NCBI GenBank assembly: GCA_964017045.1
Contig: OZ024804.1
Location: forward strand, 22,076,537 to 22,140,536
Source of the DNA: Omphiscola glabra
Lineage: Eukaryota > Mollusca > Gastropoda > Lymnaeidae
Direction: 5' to 3'
Length of the DNA: 64,000 bases
Of this stretch, positions 34,867 through 46,800 are shown piece after piece. A program made the translations under genes and the position numbers. The first letter of the stretch is position 1. Each line of letters starts with the position of its first letter. Below the pieces are notes generated by a model. It searched no databases. It worked only from the letters and a program-made list of their open reading frames with translations, and was not told the origin of the DNA.

Positions 34867-37800
34867 CTGAAAGAAATAGCATAAAACATGTGGCAGTATG
34901 TATATTTAGTACAGATATCTTGCATCAATGACCTTTCTTTTGATTCGTTTGGACCATTCATTTGACCAAACTTAAAGTTCTTAAAGTTTCCCCCCCCCCC
35001 CATCTGTACTTCATTTGTACTTAAATAACTATTCAGGATTTATGATAAAAAGTTCATGTGGTATTTTCACATTTAAAAACAGAATGTCTGCCTCCGAGGT
35101 CATATGGCACCGTGAAATTAGGAGACCTACCATACAATGTCGGCCTCCGAGGTCATTTGGTACCTTGATATTAGGAGATCTACCATACAATGTCTGCCTA
35201 TGACTATGAGGTCATTTGGTACCGTGAAATTAGGAGACCTACCATCCAATGTCTGCCTCCGAGGTCATTTGGTACCTTGAAATTAGGAGACCTACCATCC
35301 AATGTCTGCCTATGAGGTCATTTGGTACCTTGAAATTTGGAGACCTACCATCCAATGTCTGCCTCCGAGGTCATATGGTACCGTGAAATTAGGAGACCTA
35401 CCATCCAATGTCTGCCTCCGAGGTCATTATGTACCTTGAAATGAGGAGACCTACCATCCAATGTCTGCCTCCGAGGTCATTTGGTACCTTGAAATTAGGA
35501 GACCTACCATCCAATGTCTGCCTATGAGGTCATTTGGTACCTTGAAATTTGGAGACCTACCATCCAATGTCTGCCTCCGAGGTCATATGGTACCGTGAAA
35601 TTAGGAGACCTATCATCCAATGTCTGCCTCCGAGGTCATTATGTACCTTGAAATTAGGAGACCTACCATCCAATGTCTGCCTCCGAGGTCATTATGTACC
35701 TTGAAATTAGGAGACCTACCATCCAATGTCTGCCTATGAGGTCATTTGGTACCTTGAAATTTGGAGACCTACCATCCAATGTCTGCCTCCGAGGTCATAT
35801 GGTACCGTGAAATTAGGAGACCTACCATCCAATGTCTGCCTCCGAGGTCATTTGGTACCTTGAAATTAGGAGACCTAGATCCAATGTCTGCGCCGACTTC
35901 AGGTGTTGTCATTTGTTAAAGGATTTTTTTTTCTTTGAAGTAAGTGCGGGAAAGGGGGGGGGGGGGGGGGCTGTTTATATTCAGATGTTGTTTTTTTTTT
36001 TCTTCTTCTCTAACAGCTGGGATTTTATTTGTTGGACATTGTATGCGTGGGAAATGTATCCTTAAACTGTGCTACAAAAAGTGAGACGTAGATATCCGAT
36101 GATCACGGAAACTCGTTCCGATTCATTTTAGTCCAATGATAAATGATCTAATGATTAAGACCATCAACCTCGGTCGTACCTGAAACATGTGGACATATCT
36201 GTCCTTGGACGGCCAATCAGGAAATATGTGAAACTCCATCATCAACTGCCTGACATGTTTGAAAACATCTGTCTCCATCATGTTGTGTATGACATCCCAC
36301 TCATACCCTTCTATGTCGATCTTTAATACATCTATGATGCGCTGGAATAAACAACACAAGCAAAAGATCACGAAATATGTTAATTTGATGTTAACGTTAA
36401 TAACGTGTGCTTGTTGTTATGATACCTTCGTTATGTGTCAGAGAAATTCGCTTTAAGCTAATTGTTGGTGAACTGCACCAGAATGTCGACGCCAGATTGA
36501 TCACGCTTGAATTATCACCCCAGAATGACCATGCCAGAATGATCACGCCAGAATGATCACGCCAGAATGATCACGCCAGAATGACTAGAATGACCACACC
36601 AAAATGATCACGAGGATTTTGTGACACAGTCTATCTGGCCCATCCTCCTACTGGGCCCTTGTCAAAACCGTTTACCGAGCCCTGGTTAAAGATCTTTTTT
36701 AAAAAATAAATATCACATTCAACTTTTCACGAGACTGTACAATAAGTAAATTATAATGGTACAAAAATAAGAATGACCCACGCCAGAATTAGGATTTGGT
36801 GAAATGTTCGGCGAAATACATGACCCCCGCCAGAATTAGGATTTGGTGAAATGTTCGGCGAAATACATGACCCCCGCCAGAATTAGGATTTGGTGAAATG
36901 TTCGGCGAAATACATGACCCCCGCCAGAATTAGGATTTGGTGAAATGTTCGGCGAAATACATGACCCCCGCCAGAATTAGGATTTGGTGAAATGTTCGGC
37001 GAAATACATGACCCCCGCCAGAATTAGGATTTGTTGAAATGTTCGGCGAAATACATGACCCCCGCCAGAATTAGGATTTGGTGAAATGTTCGGCGAAATA
37101 CATGACCCCCGCCAGAATTAGGATTTGGTGAAATGTTCGGCGAAATACATGACCCCCGCCAGAATTAGGATTGGTGAGATGTAAGCGAAAGACATGCTAA
37201 TTAAGAAGTTTAATACCAGCTTTTCACATCTCAAAGGAAGACGTGAGAGCATTCTGGGTGAAGGATGAAGCGTCACATAAAAGCATGGCACACACAGAGA
37301 TGAAGACTTGACCATCGAGAACAAAGTTTGAATGCTCCTTTCTAATATATTAGTGCTTTTTCTTTCTAACTTATTATGACCTCTTCTTTCCAACATTTTG
37401 TGAACTCTTCTTTCCAACATTTTGTGAACTCTTCTTTCCAACATATTATTACCTCTTCTTTCCAACATATTATGGCCACCTCTTTCCAACATATTATAGC
37501 CACTTCTTTCCAACATATTATGGCCAATTCTTTACAACATATTATGGCAAATTCTTTTTAAAATATTATGGCCATTTCTTTCCAATATATTATGGCCAAT
37601 TCTTTCCAACATATTATGGCCAATTCTTTCTAACATATTATGGCCACTTCTTTCTAACACATTATTACCACTTCTTTCTAACATTTTATGACCGCTACCG
37701 ACGCAATAAGTCCTAAATTTCTTACTCTTTATTATTTCTTGCTTTTTATCATTAAGAAGGCGTCTAAACGAAACGTCCTTTTCACTGCCACGTCTTTTAA

Positions 37801-40800
37801 TTACAAGCTTTTTACACAACTGGTTCTACAATTTCTTTTGCATTGTAACTGATTTCTATATGGGTGGAAAGTATATTGGTATACATTATAAATTATTTAT
37901 ATGTAAACAATAATTGCTGAAATATCTGAATCGCATTTTTTTAATGCTGAGATGAAATTCGGTAGACAGCTGAGTCTATAGATAATATACATTTTATCAG
38001 AGTCCTCGATCTCGAAGCTATGTAAAATATGGAGTGGCATAAAATGTGAAGGGACATCAATGAATAACATCAGTTCAGCGAGACTGTGTTTGATGAAGCA
38101 GTGGAGTTTAGGGGGAAAAACCCACCAATTTTGATCACAAAAAAAAAAAAAAATTTCGACGGAGAAGCTTAATTGTTATTTGACTATTTTTATTTTAAAT
38201 GTGGGAATCACATATTTAATTTACCTTTTCGTGACCTAGAGTTTGGATCAAAGACCTCAAGGTTCTGACTTTCCAAACCACCTGTTCACCAATGTTCTTG
38301 TCTTGTCTGGGGATAAATTTATCGATGTCCTGGCTGCCCAGACTGATCGAATGGTATGTGGAGTTTTGGCCCCTGTTAGAATTGTCACCCTTGTCCGAGC
38401 TGGGATTAGAGAAAAATGGCGTTTTTTCTTGAATGTAATATGCACACGTCAACTATGGAACAATGTCTTTGAAGTACTTAATTAACCATTACTTCTAAAG
38501 TTAAGTGCATGTTCTGTAATGAATGGTTCAGATCTCTAAAATAAGTAGTACATTTCGACTTGACCAATCATAGATAGATGCTATAACATTTGATTCGAGT
38601 GTGGGCAACTGTTTATCTATATAAGCGTAGCATGTCATCCGTATTGTCATTTGATAGCTTTGAACTTGATCATCGACTCAATGTTGATTGCCAATCAATA
38701 AAAACAACAAACGCAAAGGAAAAACCCAACTGGCCACTTTATTTAGTGCTGCCACTTTCAGCAGCTCTTTAAAAAATTTGAAGACACAGTGCAGTTAATC
38801 GTACCTAAATTATATTTTTCTTTGGGGATCCTTCACAGGAGTGTAGCCGGAGGATATAACGTCATGATTCAACCCTGGCCAGTTTGACATGTTTTAATCC
38901 TGGCCAGTTTGACATGGTTTAACCCTGGCCAGTTTGACATGATTCAACCCTGGCCAGTTTGACATGATTCAACCCTGGCCAGTTTGACATGATTTAACCC
39001 TGGCCAGTTTGACATGATTTAACCCTGGCCAGTTTGACATGATTTAATCCTGGCCAGTTTGACATGATTTAATCCTGGCCAGTTTGACATGATTCAACCC
39101 TGGCCAGTTTGACATGATTTAACCCTGGCCAGTTTGATATGATTTAACCCTGGCCAGTTTGACATGATTTAACCCTGGCCAGTTTGACATGATTTAACCC
39201 TGGCCAGTTTGACATATGTTGACACACTGACGTTCTCAACTATTAATTATTTCTTGCTGTAAAAAATTCTCTTGTTTAACTTTAAAAACGGTAGATTAAA
39301 TTTGATTGAGTGCTTTAAAAGAAAATTCAGTGTATTTGAATCGAGTAGGCTATGAGATGTGAACTTAACAACAATGGTTGGGCACAGCTGAACACATCTC
39401 TCGTTACAATGGTTGGGCACAGCTGAACACATCTCTGGTCACAATGGTTGGTCACAGCTGAACACATCTCTGGTCACAATGGTTGGGCACAGCTGAACAC
39501 ATCTCTGGTTACAATGGTTGGGCACAGCTGAACACATCTCTGGTTACAATGGTTGGGCACAGCTGAACACATCTCTGGTCACAATGGTTGGGCACAGCTG
39601 AACACATCTCTGGTCACAATGGTTGGGCACAGCTGAACACATCTCTGGTTACAATGGTTGGGCACAGCTGAACACATCTCTGGTTACAATGGTTGGGCAC
39701 AGCTGAACACATCTCTGGTCACAATGGTTGGGCACAGCTGAACACACCTCCGTTCACAATGGTTGGGCACAGCTGAACACATCTCTGGTTACAATGGTTG
39801 GGCACAGCTGAACACATCTCTGGTTACAAAGGTTGGGCACAGCTGAACACATCTCCGGTCAGAACCCCGTGATGCAAAGGATTAAGTCGGACATGTAGAG
39901 TTTACGATGAAAACACCGTTGAGCCCATTAAGCCTGATAGCGTACTTAAAAACAGTTATGATTACCTTGGAGCAAAGGAGTGAACTTCACAGCCTAGTCC
40001 TTCCATTGCTTTACCGAACAACAACTCGTGGTTTATTCTGAAAAGTTTTTAAAAAAAAAAAAATTTACTTTTTTTGTACCATTATAATTTACTTAACTTG
40101 TACTGTCTGATGAAAAGTTAAATGTCATATTTATTTATTTTTAAAAAAAAATATACTTTCAAACGTTTTAAACATAGGATAAAAGCAGGGGCGTAGCTAG
40201 GTGTTAGTTCCGCGCAGGGCGGGCCAACATTTTGACGCCCTCATTTCACGAAAAAGACTCTGCAGTTGGCTGAAAAGGCCGGCCCTCCAAATAGAGATAC
40301 AAAAAAAAGACGCCCAAAGCAGACTGCACACTCCGCATCCCTGACTACTTCAGTGGATAACGGTAGAAGACAGAATGAGGCTGGACAGTTGTAATGGTCA
40401 AGTTTGCCGTTTGGACAGAATGAGGCTGGACAGTTGTAATGGTCAAGTTTGCCGTTTGGACAGAATGAGACTGGACAGTTGTAATGGTCAAGTTTGCCGT
40501 TTGGACAGAATGAGGCTGGGCAGTTGTAATGGTCAAGTTTGCTGTTTGGACAGAATGAGGCTGGACAGTTGTAATGGTCAAGTTTGCCTTTTGGACAGAA
40601 TGAGGCTGGACAGTTGTAATGGTCAAGTTTGCCTTTTGGACAGAATGAGGCTGGACAGTTGTAATGGTCAAGTTTGCCTTTTGGACAGAATGAGGCTGGA
40701 CAGTTGTAATGGTCAAGTTTGCCTTTTGGACAGAATGAGGCTGGGCAGTTGTAATGGTCAAGTTTGCCTTTTGGACAGAATGAGGCTGGACAGTTGTAAT

Positions 40801-43800
40801 GGTCAAGTTTGCCTTTTGTATGGATTGGCAGACTGATACCTTTTATATATATTTGCATGTACGTGTACCTCATTAATCTTGGGTACAGTGTGTAAACAAA
40901 GCGAAAGTTTAAAGAAGTCATAAAAATAAATGCAATATAAATGGTGGTAAATCTACAGTTTCTAAAAATAGATCATGGTTTTTATAGGGTGCATCGGGGG
41001 GGGGGGGGGGGGGAAGGGGGGGGGGAGTTCCGAGAAGACTTACCTTATATATTTCCATTACATCTCCAGCGTCAAAAGTATATTCAACATATCAAATCAG
41101 ATATCATTATGAGTGGCTAACTTTTGTTTGATTTACTTGAATAAAATAGATATATAGATAGACAGACTGACAGATAGACATACAGACAGACGGACAGACA
41201 GACAGACAGTCAGAGAAACAGACGTATGGATGGACAGACGGACAGACGGATGGATGAATTGTAGGATGGATGGATGGATAGATAGATAGATATATATAGA
41301 TATATATATAGAGAGAGATTTCACATGCGGGAGTCAGAACTCACCCTCGTCACCATTTTGTGAAGCTAAAGCCCGAAGCCCCCCCCCCCCCCCCCCCCCC
41401 GCCTTTTTGGAGAAGCCATTGGCCCCGTGATAGCCTAGATCAGACGGCTCCCGCGTAATCGAGTTGCCCAAGCCGACTGGCCTATATCCACTAAACAAGA
41501 CATGGGTAGTAAAATCTAGTAGATCAGAGCTCCCGGCGTTCTCGGGGCGTACCCCACCAGCTTTTGTGTTCTAAACACTGACCATTTCGAAGTCCTAGCA
41601 AACCGCTGAATGGACATAGGACAAAGGACATCACCTCGTGCCCCTTCAGCCCCCATCATGGGGCGCGTTCTACCGAGACGTATCCATGAGTAATGGGGGC
41701 AGTGACCAACTGGTCACGGATCCTCCTTCATGCCATTCTACACTCGTCTTGTGCTGCGCCAACAGTGACTCCCCCGCACGCCGCAAGAGGAAACGAGAGC
41801 GCAAGCCAATGGCAACCAACTTCCATTGTGAATTAGCAATCATTGGATATCAGACTAGGATATCATTGGATATCCGTCTAAGATATCATTGGATATCCGT
41901 CTAGGACAGTGGTTCTCAACCTGTGGGTCGCGACCCCTCTGGGGGTCGAATGACCATATCCCAGGCGTCGCCTTAGACCATCGGAAAACACATATACTCT
42001 ACAGTTATGAAGTAGTTACGGAAAATAATGTTGTGGTTGAGGGTCGCCACAACATGGGGAATTGTATTAAAGGGTCGCGGCATTAGGAAGGTTGAGAACC
42101 ACTGGTCTAGGATATCATTGGATATCCATCTAGGATATCATTGGGTATCCGTCTAGGATAGCATTGGATATCCGTCTAGAATATCACTGGGTATCCACCA
42201 AGGATGTAATTGGATACCCATTTAGGATATCAATGGATATTCATCTAGGATATCATTGAATGGGCTTGATCGAAGTAGCAATCGAGTTGGTACAATCACA
42301 TAACCCAGAATTCCTTGCTGGGTTTGCCACCCGTTACGAGCTACATGGGATGTTCCCGATCACAGTCCCCGCCCCTTTTGTCATCCCCCGTTAATTTGGC
42401 CGATTCACTGGTAAATTGCCAAGTTGCCATTCTCAGGCCGCCCGACTATCCACAGCCCGTCGAGGTTTTAAGTTCCGGTGGTGCTCTGGAGTCACCTCTA
42501 GTGGATCTTCTCAACTCCACTTGAGTAAGGATCATAACCTGCTCTAGTTACACCACGTCATGTCTGGACGCACCATGTTGTAGTGATACCTTATCCTGTC
42601 TGGTGGCCCCATGTTGTAGTGATGCCTTATCCTGTCTGGTGGCCCCATGTTGTAGTGATGCCTTATCCTGTCTGGTGGCACCATGTTGTAGTGATGCCTT
42701 ATCCTGTCTGGTGGCACCATGTTGTAGTGATGCCTTATCCTGTCTGGTGACACCTTGTTGTAGCATAATATAATTATGCGATTGGAACGCCAAATCTAAG
42801 ATCATCCATGAAAAATAATTGCCCAACACCTTATTTTTAAAGAGCAAATTATTTAGCATTTGCGAATCAGTAATACTTTTAAAAGTTATCGTGTATATTT
42901 AATCCAACGTTATATTTTATGTTACTGTGTAAATTATGTGAGTGCCCCATTTAGTGGAAGCTAAAGAAATGACAAATACTAGGAAAAAATGTAAATGACT
43001 AACATGCTCTTATTATTATTATTATTATTTAGGGTAATATTTAAATTACCTTTGTTTTAAAAAGAAAGTCGGTATCTCAACTCACCCAAACGAATAGACT
43101 AGACAGGGAGGCGTGACCTCGTAGGGAATGTCCTGGCACAGGTCCCAGCCTCCGAAATGTTTGATGTTCAGACATGAGTAACGGAAGGATTTGTTCATGT
43201 ACCTGGTCCATAAAGAATTAGTTGCTCAGGAGTAGTTAACAATTATTTACTATTTACAAGTAGTGAAAACATTAGTGGTCTAGATGAAGGAAACCATTAG
43301 TAGGCTAGATGTGGGCAAACATTAGTGGGCTAGATGTGGGCAAACATTAGTGGGCTAGATGTGGGCAAACATTAGTGGGCTAGATGTGGGCAAACATTAG
43401 TGGGCTAGATGTGGGAAAACATTAGTGGGCTAGATGTGGGCAAACATTAGTGGGCTAGATGTGGGCAAACATTAGTGGGCTAGATGTGGGCAAACATTAG
43501 TGGGCTAGATGTGGGCAAACATTAGTGGGCTAGATGTGGGCAAACATTAGTGGGCTAGATGTGGGCAAACATTAGTGGTCTAGATGTAGGAAAATATCAG
43601 TAGGCTAGATGTAGGCAAACATTAGTAGGCTAGATGTGGGCAAACATTAGTAGGCTAGATGTAGGAAAACATTAGTGGTCTAGGTGTAGGCAAACAAAAG
43701 TGGTCTAGATGTAGGCAAACATTAGTGGTCTATATGTAGGCAAACTTTAGTAGGCTACATGTAGGAAAACATTAGTAATTTAGATGTAGGCAAACATTAG

Positions 43801-46800
43801 TGGTCTAGATATAGGCAAACATTAGTGGTCTAGATGTAAGCAAACATTAGTGATCTAGATATAGGCAAACATTAGTGGGATGAATGTAGGAAAGTTTTTT
43901 TTCGTCATAAGTAGTTGCTTAGATGTAAGAAGGCAGTGATGTATAATGGAAAGTATTGAGACAAATGTGCTTTATAAAATGTGCTTAATAGAATGTGCTT
44001 AAATAGAATGTGCTTCATAGAATGTGCTTAATAGAATGTGCTTAAATAGAATGTGCTTCATAGAATGTGCTTCATAGAATGTGCCTCATAGAATGCTATA
44101 TTATTAGAGGTTTCCCGTAAAGAAAGTTTAGAATGAAACCACCAATGTTTGAGTGAAACCGCCTAGTTTATAATGCAACCGTGCATGTGGTCAAAACATG
44201 CAGGCGCACGGCAGATGAAGATTCTTTATAGAATATTAAACCATTATTAGTAGAACCAAACATTCAATCATTTAACATACCCCCACCCCAAAACAACGAC
44301 AAACAAAAACAAAACAAAAACAAACAAGAAAAAAAAACACCTCTCAAACAGTGAAGACATCCCGCCCTATTTTTTTGTCCCATCAAAGTTTAGATTTTTC
44401 TCTAAAAACGAACGCGCTCTGTGTTCTTTGAAAAAGATAAAGATGCTAGTTTTTGTTTTAAACAAAAAGTCAATTTACGGTACTTTGGTGTAAAAGAAAT
44501 GTTTGAAATCATTTATTGAAAAATGTATGTTTTAATTCTATGAAAGAACCTCCAAATGCCAGGAATTAGTGGCTAACAACACATTAATGTACTCATAATC
44601 AAATCGGGGTCTTGTAAGTTTTTTTGTTTTTTTAAATAAAACTTTACACAATATAATTCCAAAATATTAAAAGGCGATCAACAAAATCCATATGCACTCC
44701 AACATTAAAAAGTATGGTATGTCATAGTTACCAATCAATCATAGCTGCAGCCTCCCACCATGTTTTGATTGTTTCCGGTTGATTGGGGTCAGGGTCAGAT
44801 GCATTACCAAATAGGTCTTTATACTTTTTCAGGAACACTTGAAAATTAGAAGAAGAGGGGAAAAAATGAAGAATCGCTTGAGTTCTGATCAAGATGGCCG
44901 ACATGCTAATGATTTTTGAGTTCTGATCAAGATGGCCGACATGCTAATAATGTTTGAGTTCTGATCAAGATGACCGACATGCTAATAATGTTTGAGTTCT
45001 GATCAAGATGGCCGACATGCTAATGATGATTGAGTTCTGAAAAAGATGGCCGACATGCTAATAATGTTTGAGTTCTGATCAAGATGGCCGACATGCTAAT
45101 AATGTTTGAGTTCTGATCAAGATGGCCGACATGCTAACGATGTTTGAGTTCTGATCAAGATGGCCGACATGCTAATAATGTTTGAGTTCTGATCAAGACG
45201 GCCGACATGCTAACGATGTTTGAGTTCTGATCAAGATGGCCGACATGCTAACGATGTTTGAGTTCTGATCAAGATGGCCGACATGCTAATAATGTTTGAG
45301 TTCTGATCAAGATGGCCGACATGCTAACGATGTGAAACGTAACAAAACATTGCAAGGAATCAACTAAATGACGTTTTAATAATTCTCTCTAACTAAAAAC
45401 AACAACATAACAACGGACAGCTGAGTGTAAGAAAACGACATAACATTTGACCACTGATTGTAAGAAACAACATAACATTTGACCACTGATTGTAAGAAAA
45501 CAACATAACATTTGACCACTGTAAGAAAAAAACATAACATTTGACCACTCATTGTAAGAAAAAACATAACATATGACCACTGATTGTAAGAAAACAACAT
45601 AACATTTGACCACTGATTGTAAGAAAGCAACATAATATTTGACCACTGATTGTAAGAAAACAACATAACATTTGACCACTGAGTGTAAGAAAACAACATA
45701 ACAATTGACCACTGAGTGTAAGAAAACAACATAAAATTTGACCACTGATTGTAAGAAAACAACATAACATTTGACCACTGAGTGTAAGAAAACAACATAA
45801 CATTTGACCACTGAGTGTAAGAAAACAACATAACATTTGACCACTGATTGTAAGAAAACAACATAACATTTGACCACTGAGTGTAAGAAAACAATATAAC
45901 ATTTGACAGCTAGGTGTAAGAAAACAACATAACATTTGACCACTGATTGTAAGAAAACAACATAACATTTGACCACTGAGTGTAAGAAAACAACATAACA
46001 TTTGACAGCTGATTGTAAGAAAACAACATAACATTTGCAAGCTAAGTGTAAGAAAACAACATAACATTTGACAACTGATTGTAAGAAAACAACATAACAT
46101 TTGACCACTGAGTGTAAGAAAACAACATAACATTTGACAGCTGGGTGTAAGAAAACAACATAACATTTGACCCCTGATTGTAAGAAAACAACATAACATT
46201 TGACCACTGAGTGTAAGAAAACAACATAACATTTGACCACTCATTGTAAGAAAAAACATAACATATGACCACTGAATGTAAGAAAACAACATAACATTTG
46301 ACCACTGATTGTAAGAAAGCAACATAATATTTGACCACTGATTGTAAGAAAACAACATAACATTTATCAACTGAGTGTAAGAAAACAACATAACATTTGA
46401 CCACTGAGTGTAAGAAAACAACATAACATTTGACCACTGATTGTAAGAAAACAACATAACATTTGACCACTGAGTGTAAGAAAACAATATAACATTTGAC
46501 AGCTAGGTGTAAGAAAACAACATAACATTTGACCACTGATTGTAAGAAAACAACATAACATTTGACCACTGAGTGTAAGAAAACAACATAACATTTGACA
46601 GCTGATTGTAAGAAAACAACATAACATTTGCAAGCTAAGTGTAAGAAAACAACATAACATTTGACAACTGATTGTAAGAAAACAACATAACATTTGACCA
46701 CTGAGTGTAAGAAAACAACATAACATTTGACAGCTGGGTGTAAGAAAACAACATAACATTTGACCCCTGATTGTAAGAAAACAACATAACATTTGACCAC

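Noticed and set aside
38257..38445. Alternative minus-strand frame (KKRHFSLIPARTRV) over the METTL24 exon
   Set aside because: The other frame joins both neighbouring exons in phase and matches the family (VWKVRTLRSLIQTLGHEK).
40241..40921. Plus- and minus-strand frames with repeats such as KGKLDHYNCPASFCP
   Set aside because: In-frame 45-bp minisatellite within an intron of the METTL24-like gene; open on both strands, no other coding evidence.
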